NCBI RefSeq assembly: GCF_022347685.1
Contig: NZ_JAKRGF010000010.1
Span: 1 to 64,000, forward strand
Direction of reading: 5' to 3'
Source of the DNA: Thalassobius sp. Cn5-15
GTDB lineage: Bacteria; Pseudomonadota; Alphaproteobacteria; Rhodobacterales; Rhodobacteraceae
Length of the DNA stretch: 64,000 nt
Shown here: positions 15,874-25,540 of the stretch, in pieces
Numbering within the stretch: the stretch's first letter is position 1
Layout of the letters: every line of letters begins with the position of its first letter
Position numbers and translations under genes: made by a program
The notes under the pieces: model-generated
Database searches by the model: none
What the model was told of the DNA's origin: nothing
Seen by the model: only the letters and a program-made list of their open reading frames with translations

Positions 15874-16533
15874 ATGCGTGAAACCCGCCAGACGTCCGAC
15901 CCACAGAACACCGCCCTGCACAGGATCCGCCTGTGGGACCCGGCGCTGCGGCTGTTCCACTGGAGCTTGGTCACGAGTGTTTGCACAGGCTGGTATCTGG
16001 GCCGCTTTGGCCCCGGCATCATGACGCTGCACTTTTACGCAGGCTATGCGGTGATTGCGCTGCTGGTGTTCCGACTGATCTGGGGTCTGTTTGGACGCTG
16101 GCCCGCGCGGTTCTGGGATTTCCTTTATGGACCGCGCCGTACCGCGCAATATATGCGCAGCATGTTCGTCCGCCGTCCCAGCTATTGGGCAGGACATAAT
16201 CCGATTGGCGCGCTGTCGGTCTTTGCCCTCTTGGCAGCGCTGGCGATGCAGGCCACGACAGGACTGTTCACCGATCCCGATGATTTCTTAAACCGTGGGC
16301 CGCTGGCGGATTACGTCAGCGACGATTGGGTCGCCTGGGCATCAAACTGGCACGTGACCCTGTCCAAGGTTGTCTTGGCGTTGGTCGCACTGCATCTGGC
16401 AGCGATTCTGTTCTATCGGGTGTGGAAGGGTGAAAATCTGGTCGCGGCAATGATCCATGGACGTAAAACCGTGCGCGGAGCCGTGCCGCAGGACATTCCG
16501 GCAGATCGGGTGATTGATCCGCCACAAGGTTAA
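15874..16533 (+). CDS. Cytochrome b561-family membrane protein
   Basis: A diheme b-type cytochrome of about 219 residues with four hydrophobic segments. Likely heme ligands are His in LRLFHWSLV (first helix), His in MTLHFYAGY (second) and His in SNWHVTLSK and LVALHLAAI (last). It resembles the cytochrome b subunits related to Ni,Fe-hydrogenase b that take electrons to or from the quinone pool. The partner is often a cytochrome c or another oxidoreductase, but none is adjacent. An AGGGG site precedes the ATG at 15874; GTG at 15871 is also possible. Confidence 0.85.
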   Translation: MRETRQTSDPQNTALHRIRLWDPALRLFHWSLVTSVCTGWYLGRFGPGIMTLHFYAGYAVIALLVFRLIWGLFGRWPARFWDFLYGPRRTAQYMRSMFVRRPSYWAGHNPIGALSVFALLAALAMQATTGLFTDPDDFLNRGPLADYVSDDWVAWASNWHVTLSKVVLALVALHLAAILFYRVWKGENLVAAMIHGRKTVRGAVPQDIPADRVIDPPQG

Positions 16534-16557
16534 TCGTACAATCCGGGCGTCCTGTTC

Positions 16558-16931
16558 TTAGACTGCCATCACCTTATTAAGCTGCGCAAAACGATCCCCC
16601 AATTGATGGTCGATCATCGACAGGCCAACGCCGACGATATTGGTACGCGCATGGCTCAGCAGATATTTAGCGATGGTCCCACCCCTACCCTCTTCGGCCA
16701 CCAAACCGGCAACAGGCACCTTCACGTCAGTAAAGAAGATCTCATCCACCTCATACCCGCCATCCAGCAATTTGATCGGGCGCAGTTCGCCACCCGGCGT
16801 GTCCATACCCGCCTTACTCAATTCGACACCAATGCGGCCTTTTTACGCGATATCCACAGATAGGTTATAGCCAAGAAGGCTTTAACTTAGACGCGGAAAG
16901 CGTCTTCCTCGGGGGTGAAATGCAAATCCAT
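16558..16931 (-). pseudogene. Acyl-CoA dehydrogenase, internally deleted and truncated
   Basis: The intact N-terminus of an acyl-CoA dehydrogenase (MDLHFTPEEDAFRV) starts at 16931, five bases after the FadB-type stop, and then hits a stop. After a large deletion, the middle beta domain resumes (MDTPGGELRPIKLLDGG, EVDEIFFTDVKVPVAGLV, TIAKYLLSHARTNIVGVGLS) and ends prematurely at 16558. The C-terminal helical domain with the catalytic base is absent. It was evidently the gene following fadB in a beta-oxidation operon. Confidence 0.85.
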
Positions 16932-16936
16932 CGCGC

Positions 16937-18994
16937 TTAGCCCTTATTCAAATCGGCGAATCTACGCCCCGACGACACCAATTCATGCAGCAGTCCCGGC
17001 ACTTGCCAGTAATGCGCATCCTCTTGCGCATATGTTTCAATCCGCGCCACAAGGGTGGCGAGGCCGGTGATATCAGCATATTGCAGCGGCCCGCCCCAAT
17101 GGCGCGGGAACCCGTAGCCAAAGAGGAAAACCGCATCGACGTCGATGGGCCTTAGCGCGATCTTCTCCTCCACCACACGGGCGGCTTCGACCACCATTGC
17201 AGCCATGTAGCGCTCAACGATCTCTTCGTCGCTGAAACGGCGGGCCGTGATACCTTTGGAGGCACGTTCGGCCTCCGCAAATGTGGCCACCTCAGAATTC
17301 ACGCGGCGCGTCCCTGCGTCGTAGATGTAAAACCCTTTGCCCGTCTTGCGCCCAAACCACCCCTGTTCGCAGATCCGGTCGGCAATATCGACATAGCGCT
17401 CTGCCGCGGGCCGTGTCGCCGCCTGCCGTTTGCGGGTGGCCCAGCTGATGTCCAGCCCCGCCAAATCCGACACGGCGAAGGGTCCCATCGCAAACCCGAA
17501 CGCCTCAAGCGCGGTATCGATCTGCTCAAACGGTGCCCCATCAAGCTGCATATATTCGGTCGAGCGGCGATAATGCGACAGGATGCGGTTGCCAATGAAG
17601 CCATCGCAAACCTCCGCCCTCACTGCGACCTTGCGCAGCCGTTTCGCCAATTTGAAGCTTGTTGCCACCACCTCCGGCGCGGTGTCTTTTCCCACCACCA
17701 CTTCAAGCAGTCGCATGACATGCGCGGGAGAAAAGAAATGTAGCCCAATCACATCCGCAGGCCGCGTGGTGCAGGCGGCAATATCGTTCACATCCAGATA
17801 AGAGGTATTGGTCGCCAAAATGGCGCCCGCTTTGCAGATCTGATCCAACTGGGTGAAGATCTGGTGTTTTACATCAATGCTTTCAAACACTGCCTCAATC
17901 ACCAGATCAACTTCCGCCAGCGCCCCTATGTCGGTGGTGCAGATCAGCGCTCCCAGCGTGGCCTCGAACGCGTCTACGGACAATTTGCCCCGTTTCACCG
18001 CGCCCTTCAGGTTTTCGGTGATGGTGTCGCGGGCAAAAGCCACCCGTTCCGCCGCCGTTTCCACGAGCGTCACCGGCAGGCCTGCCAGCAACAACGCTGT
18101 CGCGATACCGGATCCCATTGTGCCGCCACCGACAATCCCGGCGCTGGTCAGATCGCGGGTCTCTGCTCCTGCTTCTGGGATGTGGGCGACGGCGCGTTCG
18201 GCAAAGAACGCATGTTTCATGCCCTTGTGAGCGTCACTTTCCAGTGCCGCAAGGAACAGTGCGCGTTCGGCGGCCATACCTTCGGCGATCGGCAGGAAAC
18301 TCGCCTCCGCCGCTTGCAGGGCGCGTTCGGTGACCTCCCCCTTGGATTTGGCCCGGAAAGTGTCCAGATCATCCGCGCCCAAACGATTAGGCTGATCTGC
18401 GGTAACGCGCGGCACCAATGTGCCCTCCAACACCTGCGCGGCCGCCATACGCGCGGCTTCTTCCGGTTTCATATCCACCAGCGCATCAAGCAGTCCCGCC
18501 TCCAGCGCTGCCTCTGCGCTGATCGGCTTGCCCGAGGTGATCATGGTGAGCGCGGTCCCCCCTTCCACCAGTCGCGGCAGGCGCTGCGTGCCGCCCGCAC
18601 CAGGTAAAAGACCAAGGTTCACCTCTGGCAGTCCCACCTTCAGACCAGTGATGCCCACCCGCACATGACAGCCAAGCGCCAGCTCCAGGCCGCCGCCCAG
18701 CGTGGTGCCGTGCAGGACGCAGACCACAGGTTTCACACTCTCCTCCAGCAGATCGCAGACCTCTGGCAACATCGGCGGTTTCGGCGGTTGGCCAAATTCG
18801 CGGATGTCCGCGCCGGCGACAAAGGTCCGACCAGCAGCATAAAGCGCGATGACCTGCACCGCGTCGTTTCCTGCCAGTTCCGCCAGCGCAGCAACCAGCC
18901 CATCACGCACGTCGTGCCCTGCGGCATTGACCGGAGGGTTGTCGATACAGACCAGCGCGATGGGGCTTTCGATGATGGTGGTGATTGCTGTCAT
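16937..18994 (-). CDS. 3-hydroxyacyl-CoA dehydrogenase/enoyl-CoA hydratase fusion (FadB/FadJ type)
   Basis: A 685-residue bifunctional beta-oxidation enzyme. The N-terminal crotonase domain has the oxyanion-hole stretch GADIREFG and the catalytic-Glu regions GTTLGGGLELALG and GLPEVNLGLLPGAGGTQR. A Rossmann NAD domain starts near residue 290 (GIVGGGTMGSGIATALLLAG), with the 3-hydroxyacyl-CoA dehydrogenase His in GLHFFSPAHVMRLLEVV and two C-terminal helical domains. Length and order match FadJ-like monofunctional-operon proteins lacking the isomerase extras. It follows the IclR gene by 28 bases. Its flanking partners (thiolase and acyl-CoA dehydrogenase) are broken, so it may be a surviving piece of a decaying operon. 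Confidence 0.92.
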   Translation of the reverse strand: MTAITTIIESPIALVCIDNPPVNAAGHDVRDGLVAALAELAGNDAVQVIALYAAGRTFVAGADIREFGQPPKPPMLPEVCDLLEESVKPVVCVLHGTTLGGGLELALGCHVRVGITGLKVGLPEVNLGLLPGAGGTQRLPRLVEGGTALTMITSGKPISAEAALEAGLLDALVDMKPEEAARMAAAQVLEGTLVPRVTADQPNRLGADDLDTFRAKSKGEVTERALQAAEASFLPIAEGMAAERALFLAALESDAHKGMKHAFFAERAVAHIPEAGAETRDLTSAGIVGGGTMGSGIATALLLAGLPVTLVETAAERVAFARDTITENLKGAVKRGKLSVDAFEATLGALICTTDIGALAEVDLVIEAVFESIDVKHQIFTQLDQICKAGAILATNTSYLDVNDIAACTTRPADVIGLHFFSPAHVMRLLEVVVGKDTAPEVVATSFKLAKRLRKVAVRAEVCDGFIGNRILSHYRRSTEYMQLDGAPFEQIDTALEAFGFAMGPFAVSDLAGLDISWATRKRQAATRPAAERYVDIADRICEQGWFGRKTGKGFYIYDAGTRRVNSEVATFAEAERASKGITARRFSDEEIVERYMAAMVVEAARVVEEKIALRPIDVDAVFLFGYGFPRHWGGPLQYADITGLATLVARIETYAQEDAHYWQVPGLLHELVSSGRRFADLNKG

Positions 18995-19022
18995 AACTCT
19001 CTCCCTAAAACTCTTGTGACTA

Positions 19023-19748
19023 TTAGATCTGGCCTAAACCACGGCGTAGCTGCGCAACCGTATCGCGCAGGCGCGGGGCGACCTTTTGGTTCAGCCGTCC
19101 AGGGTCAAGATCGCTGGCATTGGCACCACATAAAAACGACAGATGCGCGGTGCCGGGGCTGGATTGAAACGCCACCGCGCAGGCGTTCACCGCGCTGTTC
19201 CAGCCGCCAAGAGACGTGAGATAGCCCTGCCGTTCCAGCATCGCGATATCATCCTCCCCACCCGCACCATCTGCCGCCAGCATTGCCCGCCCCGCCGCGC
19301 TGGTTGCCAGAGGCAGGCGGTATCCTTCGTTCAACCACAGGGACGAAACATCGCGCGGCCGCCAGCAGCGGGTTAGCATCACCGCCTCACCATCGCGCAT
19401 GCACAGCGCCACCAGTGCGCCAACTTCATCGGCCAGACCCTGCATGATACTTTCCGCCATAGGCAGGAACGACAGGTTCGCCCGCGCCGTATAGCCCAAT
19501 GCCATCACCGCAGGTCCCAAACGGTAGCTGTCTGACGGCAGTTGCTGCAAAAATCCCATCGTGGTCAGAGTGAAGGTCATCCTCGCAACGGTCGACGGCG
19601 GCATCCCAGTGCGCCGCGACAATTCACGATTTCCCAAGCTGTCGTCGCTAGGCTTAAACGCCTGCATGATCCGCAGACCCTTCGCCAGTGTGGCGGCAAA
19701 ACGCCGGTCGCGCGTGTCCTCTGCGCGCGGCGCTGACACGCCAGGCAT
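19023..19748 (-). CDS. IclR-family transcriptional regulator
   Basis: A regulator of about 241 residues with an N-terminal winged helix (FAATLAKGLRIMQAFKPSDD, then NRELSRRTGMPPSTVARMTFTLTTMGFL) and the C-terminal IclR effector domain (LCMRDGEAVMLTR, LPLATSAAGRAMLA). I chose ATG 19748; the frame stays open to 19820, which would overlap the thiolase end. It lies inside the beta-oxidation operon between thiolase and the FadB-type gene. IclR proteins near catabolic acyl-CoA genes are often pathway-specific regulators. Confidence 0.88.
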   Translation of the reverse strand: MPGVSAPRAEDTRDRRFAATLAKGLRIMQAFKPSDDSLGNRELSRRTGMPPSTVARMTFTLTTMGFLQQLPSDSYRLGPAVMALGYTARANLSFLPMAESIMQGLADEVGALVALCMRDGEAVMLTRCWRPRDVSSLWLNEGYRLPLATSAAGRAMLAADGAGGEDDIAMLERQGYLTSLGGWNSAVNACAVAFQSSPGTAHLSFLCGANASDLDPGRLNQKVAPRLRDTVAQLRRGLGQI

Positions 19749-19759
19749 CTCTTGCCCGA

Positions 19760-20958
19760 TCACGACGTGTCCCTCACACGCTCGATCACCATCGCAACCC
19801 CCTGCCCCACGCCAATGCACATCGACAGGCAGGCGTAGCGGCCTCCGATTTCCTCCAGATGACGCATCGCGGTCAGGATGATCCGCGCGCCCGAAGCACC
19901 AAGGGGGTGGCCCACTGCAATCGCGCCGCCGTTGGGATTAAGGCGACTGTCATCAGGATCAAGACCCAGCTCAGCACAGCAGGCCAGAACCTGCGCGGCG
20001 AAGGCCTCATTAATCTCAATCACATCCATGTCGGCCAGCGTCAGCCCCGCACGCTCCAGCGCCTTCGGCACCGCAAAGGCGGGACCGATCCCCATGATCC
20101 GGGGCGCAACACCAGCAATGGCGCCAGAGACAATCCGCGCACGAGGTTGGACGCGATCTGTCCGCGCGCCGATCAACAGCATCGCGGCCCCATCATTCAC
20201 GCCGGATGCGTTGGCCGCCGTTGTCACCCCCCCTCAAACAGTGGTCGCAGACTCGCCATTTTCGCGGCTACCACATCGGGACGGGGATGTTCATCCACCG
20301 CCACCTGATGCACTGCGCCCTTATGGCCCTGTACATCGATCGGCGTTATCTCCGCTTCAAAGAAACCACGCGCACGCGCCGCCTCAAACCGTTGTTGTGA
20401 ACGGTGTGCGAACATATCCGCCGCCTCACGGGCAATGGCATAATCCGCTGCCAGATTGTCCGAGGTTTCGGGCATCGAATAGTCGCCATAAAGGCGCGCA
20501 ATGTCTGGATTCGGGAAACGGGTGCCAATGGTGCTGTCATACATCTGCGGCTGACGGCCCCAGGCGCTGGCGGATTTCGCCACCACAAAGGGTGCGCGTG
20601 TCATGCTTTCCACCCCGCCAGCGACATAAAGCGGCGCTTCGCCCAATGTGACCGATCGCGCCGCATCAAGTGCTGCCGACATCCCCGATCCACACAGGCG
20701 ATTGACCGTCTGCCCCCCTGCGGTGATCGGCAGACCCGCCAGCAGAGAAGCAAAGCGCGCGATATTGCGACTGTCCTCCCCCGACTGGCATACGTTACCG
20801 AGGATCACATCCTCCACCTCAGCTGCATTGAAATCGGACCGGGCCAGCAGATCCCCCAGCACTTTTGCCGCCATATCATCAGGGCGTACTGTCGCCAGCG
20901 CCCCCGCATGGCGCCCGAATGGACTGCGCAAACCATCGTAGATATAGGCGTTTAGCAT
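19760..20958 (-). pseudogene. Thiolase (acetyl-CoA acyltransferase), frameshifted
   Basis: Two abutting frames together make one normal-length thiolase of about 400 residues. The N-terminal frame (start ATG 20958 after GGAGG) carries the nucleophilic Cys89 in VNRLCGSGMSAALD and ends at PLFEGG-stop. The C-terminal frame resumes TTAANASGVNDGAAM and carries the His in NGGAIAVGHPLGASG and the second Cys in LSMCIGVGQG. The break is at a run of seven G (20227-20233); eight would restore the frame. This is a one-base deletion, a sequencing error in a homopolymer or, less likely, a slippery site. All catalytic residues remain, so the loss looks recent. Confidence 0.85.
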
Positions 20959-21369
20959 CCTCACTCCTCCCAAAGGGGTACCACTGGGAACTGTGGCCCC
21001 ACTGCCGTTGCATAATGGGTAAGAAGAAACCACTAATGCGTCAACATGCGGGTTTTAAGTCCGCATTGCGGAACACTTTCGCTTGTTATCCGCCACAAAG
21101 CACAGCCGCTGGCCCCGCATAGGTGAGGTTTTCATAGCGTTTCTGCTCCCGCACCGGTTTCAGGTATGTTTACCATGTGAAATCTTTATTTTAGCGGCTC
21201 CACATCGCCTGATCCTTGCCGGGCTCACCGCACAACGGAAAGACCTGCGACTGGCCGTGGACCGTATGGCCGACCACAGCTGTTTGCCCAATCCGTGCAT
21301 TCCGCAAAGTCACACGACCTGCCCGCCCCCAATAATTGCCATTTTCCGCCAATCACGATATAAAAACCC
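20959..21369. other. Gene-free divergent region, thiolase operon / AraC gene
   Basis: This 411-bp gap lies between divergent genes and should hold both promoters. I see no additional gene and no strong inverted repeat. An AT-rich patch near 21180-21195 could be a -10 region, but no clear consensus promoter is present. Confidence 0.4.
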
Positions 21370-22386
21370 ATGCTTGTCACCATCGCAAACCGCTTGCCGG
21401 GCAGCATCAGGATCCTGTGCGAAGTGGCCCCAGATTTTGGCGTCCCCCCTGAACAGTGTCTTCAGGGAACCGGATTGCAGATGCGTAACCTCTATGACCC
21501 GAACCTCAAAATCTCTACCGCACAAGAGCTGACAGCAATCAGCAATCTGTTGGCCCATGCGCCCACAATGTCGGGCATGGGCATCGCGGTGGGCCGCCGC
21601 ATCCGGCCAGAGGTGCTGGGGATTTGGGGCTACGCTATCCTGACCAGTCCGACCGTGCGCGCCAGTCTTCTGACTGCCATTGATTTCTACCAGCTCTCTT
21701 TTCCCACCGCCCGTGTGGAGCTGATCGAGGTAGAGGGCATATCACTGGCCAACTTTGATGTGTCAAAACTGCCAGCCAGCCTGCGTCAGTTTGTGTTGGA
21801 ACGTCACCTGAGCGTGCTACTGAATTTTGCCACCGCACTGCTGCCCAGTTTTATTGATAATGACATCACCCTGCGCACCACCGAATATGATGCCGCATTT
21901 GCCCGCTGCCTCTACGAACAACTGGGGGTAAATGTAGTGGCGGATACGCGGATGAACGCGGTTGTGATGCCAACGTCAGCGTTGGACCATCCACTGCCGC
22001 AACACACTTCAGAAACGCTGGCCGCCTGCCTGCAACACACCCCCAACCTTCAAGACGACGGCGGCCAGTCCAGCTGGTCCAACCGTGTGTTGCACAGCAT
22101 CCTGCCAGAACTGCGCGACGCCCCGACACTCACACAAGTGGCGCGGGGTCTGGGCACCAGCGAACGCACCCTTACCCGCCGCCTGGCTGACGAAGGTACC
22201 AATTTCCGCGCCATCCTGCTGAAAACACGGCTGGCAGTGGCCCATGCATTGCTAACCAACACATCGCTTAGCGTTTCCACCGTAGCGTGGCGTGCAGGGT
22301 ATCGCGAATCCTCCAGCTTCGTGCGTGCCTTTAGCAAGACCTACGGCATCACCCCCGGCAACCTGTCCAAACACAGGGCGACCTAA
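21370..22386 (+). CDS. AraC-family regulator (Arabinose_bd/OruR type)
   Basis: A 338-residue protein. The N-terminal half resembles the long AraC-type sensor domain of the OruR/ArgR-like group (VPPEQCLQGTGL, then ALGIW-like block EVLGIWGYAILTSPTVRASL). The C-terminal 100 residues are the double helix-turn-helix AraC domain (LTQVARGLGTSERTLTRRLADEGTNFRAIL, then SVSTVAWRAGYRESSSFVRAFSKTYGITPGNL). It is divergent from the decaying beta-oxidation operon and may have been its activator. The next gene is convergent, with a hairpin between them. Confidence 0.88.
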   Translation: MLVTIANRLPGSIRILCEVAPDFGVPPEQCLQGTGLQMRNLYDPNLKISTAQELTAISNLLAHAPTMSGMGIAVGRRIRPEVLGIWGYAILTSPTVRASLLTAIDFYQLSFPTARVELIEVEGISLANFDVSKLPASLRQFVLERHLSVLLNFATALLPSFIDNDITLRTTEYDAAFARCLYEQLGVNVVADTRMNAVVMPTSALDHPLPQHTSETLAACLQHTPNLQDDGGQSSWSNRVLHSILPELRDAPTLTQVARGLGTSERTLTRRLADEGTNFRAILLKTRLAVAHALLTNTSLSVSTVAWRAGYRESSSFVRAFSKTYGITPGNLSKHRAT

Positions 22387-22410
22387 ACGGCACACACCAG
22401 ACATGGAAAC

Positions 22411-22433
22411 GGCGCCCACATTATTAGGGCGCC
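22411..22433. terminator. Bidirectional terminator hairpin between araC-type and RND genes
   Basis: A GC-rich stem GGCGCCC paired with GGGCGCC and a nine-base AT-rich loop, with T-rich flanks on both strands, sits between two convergent genes. It probably ends both transcripts. Confidence 0.7.
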
Positions 22434-22459
22434 GGTTCTGTTTCATCTGACAGGCCTGA

Positions 22460-25400
22460 TCAGGCGACAGATGGCGCCGAGACACCTTCTTGAGCAAGTC
22501 GGCGCTGTTCGTCCTTCTTGAAGAATATGGCGTAGAACACCGGTGCTGCCACCAGCGTCAAAACAGACGCAAAGGCCAGACCGCCCATGATGGTGATCGC
22601 CATCGACACAAAGAACGGATCGGTCAACAGCGGGATCATTCCCAAAATTGTCGTCGCCGCTGCCAATGCAACGGGCCGCAGACGTGACACGGACGCATCC
22701 ACAATCGCCGTTTCCAGCGCCACGCCTTCGGCACGGACCAGATCAATCTCCTCGACCAGAACGATCCCGTTTTTGATCAGCATCCCCGACAGGGACAACA
22801 GGCCCAGCAGCGCGGTGAACGAAAACGGCACGCCCGTAAGCAGCAACCAGAAAGCCACACCGTTGACCGACATTGGCACCAACAGCCAAATAATCAGCGG
22901 CTGACGCAGGGCATTGAACAACAGGATCGAGATCAGCACCATAATCAGCAACGCAATTGGCAGCTGGCGACCAAGGCTTTCGTTGGCGTTGGCCGAATTT
23001 TCATGCTCACCGCCCCACTCCAGTTTGTAGCCCGACGGCAATGGCAACGCCTCCACCTGATCCTTCAATTCGGCAAAGACCTGCGCCGCGGTGAAGCCCA
23101 CAGGCACATCCACACCCACCGTGATTGTCGGCACCCGATTGCGGCGCTGGATCAGCGTATCCTGTGCCTCATAGGTGATGCCATCAACCAGCTGTTCCAC
23201 CGGCATGATCACACCGGATGGGGTTGCCACCACCTGATCCATCACGCTCATCCCAGCCTCAGGGTTGGCGCGTACGATGATCGGTATCTGGCGGTCACTT
23301 TCGCGGTAGATCCCTGCGGTGGCCCCGTCCGTGGCAAAGGTAAAGATATTGGCCACATCATCACGGGTGATGCCTGCGGTTTGGGCCCGTTCCGTCACAT
23401 AGTTCGGCGTCAGAACCAGCTCCTGCTCGCGCCAGTCTGTGCGCGGCAGCAGGGCGTTCGGAGTGGCGTCGGTCATCACAGTGATCACCTGATCCGCCAG
23501 ATCGCGCAGCACCTCATGATCCTTACCCGACAGGCGCACCTCAATCTGGGCACCACCGCCGGGGCCGAAGACCAGACGGGTTGAACGGAATTCCCCTTCG
23601 GTCATCACCTCGTTCGCATAGGCATCCAGATCGGCGCGCAACGCCGCAATCTGCGGCTCTGACTTCGTGCGGATGATCAGATGACCATAGCCGGGATTGC
23701 TTGGCTCGCTCGCATAAGGCAACAAGAAGCGCGTGGCGCCCTGCCCTACGAAGGTGGCGACATCTTCAACCTCTTCGCGTTTCAGCAACCAATCTTCGAG
23801 CAGCTTCATCTGTTCCGACGTCGTCGAAATCGCCGTGCCCTGCGGCAAGGTATAATGCACAAAGAACAAAGGCGTGTTGGAATTGGGGAAGAACTGCTGT
23901 TTCACATGGCCAAAGCCGTAGTAGCAGCCTGCCGTAACCACCAGGAGGCCCACAACCACCAGCCAGCGCAGTTTCAACGCCAGACGCAGCGACCAGGCAA
24001 ACATCTGAAACAGCGGGCCCGAATATGCGTCACCGCCATCTGCATGCCCCACCTTGAAGAAGTAGTGCCCCAACAGCGGCGTCGCCGTCACCGCCAGCAC
24101 CCAAGACAAGAGCAGCGAAATACCAATCACCGCAAAGAGTGAGAACATAAATTCACCCGTTGAATCCGGGCTCAGGCCAATGCCGGCAAAGGCCATGATG
24201 CCAATCACCGTCGCGCCCAATAGCGGGATCTGCGTTTTCGCGGTAGCCTCTGTCGCCGCATCACGGCTGGATTTGCCCCGCAGCATCGCAGTTTGCATGC
24301 CCTCGGCCACAACGATGGCATTGTCCACCAGCATCCCCATCGCGATGATCAGCGCACCCAATGAAATCCGTTCCATCTCGATACTGAAAATCGCCATGAA
24401 CAACAGGGTGCCCACCACGGTCAGCAACAGCGTCGCCCCCACCACAATCGCAGCGCGCGGTCCCATGAACAGGCCCAGAACCACCACAACGATGGCCACC
24501 GACATGGCAAGGTTCCACAAAAACGCTGTCGAGGCTTCATCCACAACGATATGCTGCTGATAGATCGGGTGCAGCGTTACACCGACAGGAATTTCCGCCT
24601 CCAACTCGGCAAGACGGGCGTCTACACGGTTGCCCACCTCGACGATATTTTCGGTTCCCAGACCCGCCACACCGATGGTGAAGGCATCGAGCCCATCATG
24701 GCGGATGATCACACCGGGATCGACGCTACGGCCACGGCTGACCTTGGCCAGATCGACAAGGTTCAGAACCTCACCGCCAACGCCGACGCTGAGCGCGGCA
24801 ATCTCATCAACGGTATCCGACCCTTCGGGCGTCTGAATGCGGACCTTGTTGCCGTCCTGACGCAGCGAACCTGCCGGCGCGACAGAATTCGAGGTGGCCA
24901 GTGCGTTCAAGATCGCAGCGGGAGAGATGTTTTGATTAACCATCAGCGCCACGTCGGGTTCGACATAAATCGCCTCTTCGGGCAGGCCCATCAATTCAAC
25001 ATTTGCGACCCCGTCCACCGCCAGCATTTCGCGGCGCAGGAATCGGGCCAAATCATGTTTTTCAGAATCGTTGAAACCTTCGGTCGTCACCGCGAAGAAA
25101 ACCCCGAAAACGTCGCCGAATGTGTCGTTCACAACGGGTACACTGGCACCTTGCGGCAGACGACGCTGGGCATCATTCACCTTATTGCGCAGCTCTGCCC
25201 AGACCTCGGGCAATTCGGTGCCATCATAGATGTCGCGAATCTCGACATCTATGCGCGACACGCCTGGGCGGCTGGAGGAAGTGATCCGATCCACCTGCCC
25301 CATGCCCTGAATGGCAGCCTCGAGAGGCTCTGTCACCTCGATCATCACCTGATCGGCACTGGCGCCGGGGTAATGGGTCACAACAACAGCGGTTTTAATG

Positions 25401-25522
25401 GTGAAAGCGGGATCTTCGAGACGCCCAAGAGAAAAGAAGCCCCAGATCCCGCCAAACAGGCAGACCAACATCACGATCCATGTCGTGACCGGAGCGTTAA
25501 TGGAAAAACGTGCAATGTTCAT
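22460..25522 (-). CDS. RND efflux transporter permease (AcrB/HAE1-like)
   Basis: A 1020-residue inner-membrane proton antiporter of the AcrB superfamily with 12 expected membrane segments in two repeats. The N-terminal FSINAPVTTWIVMLVCLFGG helix is followed by a large periplasmic domain, then TM4 with the proton-relay Asp (IIAMGMLVDNAIVVAEG). The second half repeats the plan (GMLIKNGIVLVEEID). It is the last gene of a minus-strand marR-adaptor-pump operon, 18 bases after the adaptor gene. No outer-membrane channel gene is present, so it probably uses a TolC-type protein encoded elsewhere. The substrate is not predictable. Confidence 0.92.
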   Translation of the reverse strand: MNIARFSINAPVTTWIVMLVCLFGGIWGFFSLGRLEDPAFTIKTAVVVTHYPGASADQVMIEVTEPLEAAIQGMGQVDRITSSSRPGVSRIDVEIRDIYDGTELPEVWAELRNKVNDAQRRLPQGASVPVVNDTFGDVFGVFFAVTTEGFNDSEKHDLARFLRREMLAVDGVANVELMGLPEEAIYVEPDVALMVNQNISPAAILNALATSNSVAPAGSLRQDGNKVRIQTPEGSDTVDEIAALSVGVGGEVLNLVDLAKVSRGRSVDPGVIIRHDGLDAFTIGVAGLGTENIVEVGNRVDARLAELEAEIPVGVTLHPIYQQHIVVDEASTAFLWNLAMSVAIVVVVLGLFMGPRAAIVVGATLLLTVVGTLLFMAIFSIEMERISLGALIIAMGMLVDNAIVVAEGMQTAMLRGKSSRDAATEATAKTQIPLLGATVIGIMAFAGIGLSPDSTGEFMFSLFAVIGISLLLSWVLAVTATPLLGHYFFKVGHADGGDAYSGPLFQMFAWSLRLALKLRWLVVVGLLVVTAGCYYGFGHVKQQFFPNSNTPLFFVHYTLPQGTAISTTSEQMKLLEDWLLKREEVEDVATFVGQGATRFLLPYASEPSNPGYGHLIIRTKSEPQIAALRADLDAYANEVMTEGEFRSTRLVFGPGGGAQIEVRLSGKDHEVLRDLADQVITVMTDATPNALLPRTDWREQELVLTPNYVTERAQTAGITRDDVANIFTFATDGATAGIYRESDRQIPIIVRANPEAGMSVMDQVVATPSGVIMPVEQLVDGITYEAQDTLIQRRNRVPTITVGVDVPVGFTAAQVFAELKDQVEALPLPSGYKLEWGGEHENSANANESLGRQLPIALLIMVLISILLFNALRQPLIIWLLVPMSVNGVAFWLLLTGVPFSFTALLGLLSLSGMLIKNGIVLVEEIDLVRAEGVALETAIVDASVSRLRPVALAAATTILGMIPLLTDPFFVSMAITIMGGLAFASVLTLVAAPVFYAIFFKKDEQRRLAQEGVSAPSVA

Positions 25523-25540
25523 GGCTGTGCCTTCCGCCCC

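Noticed and set aside
15180-16022. Long minus-strand open frame (280 codons) opposite the reductase and cytochrome genes
   Set aside because: It runs antisense across two recognised genes, has no family resemblance or ribosome-binding site, and is a GC-rich shadow frame.
20224-21033. Two separate thiolase genes
   Set aside because: The two frames are the N- and C-terminal parts of one thiolase, separated only by a one-base change in a G-run.
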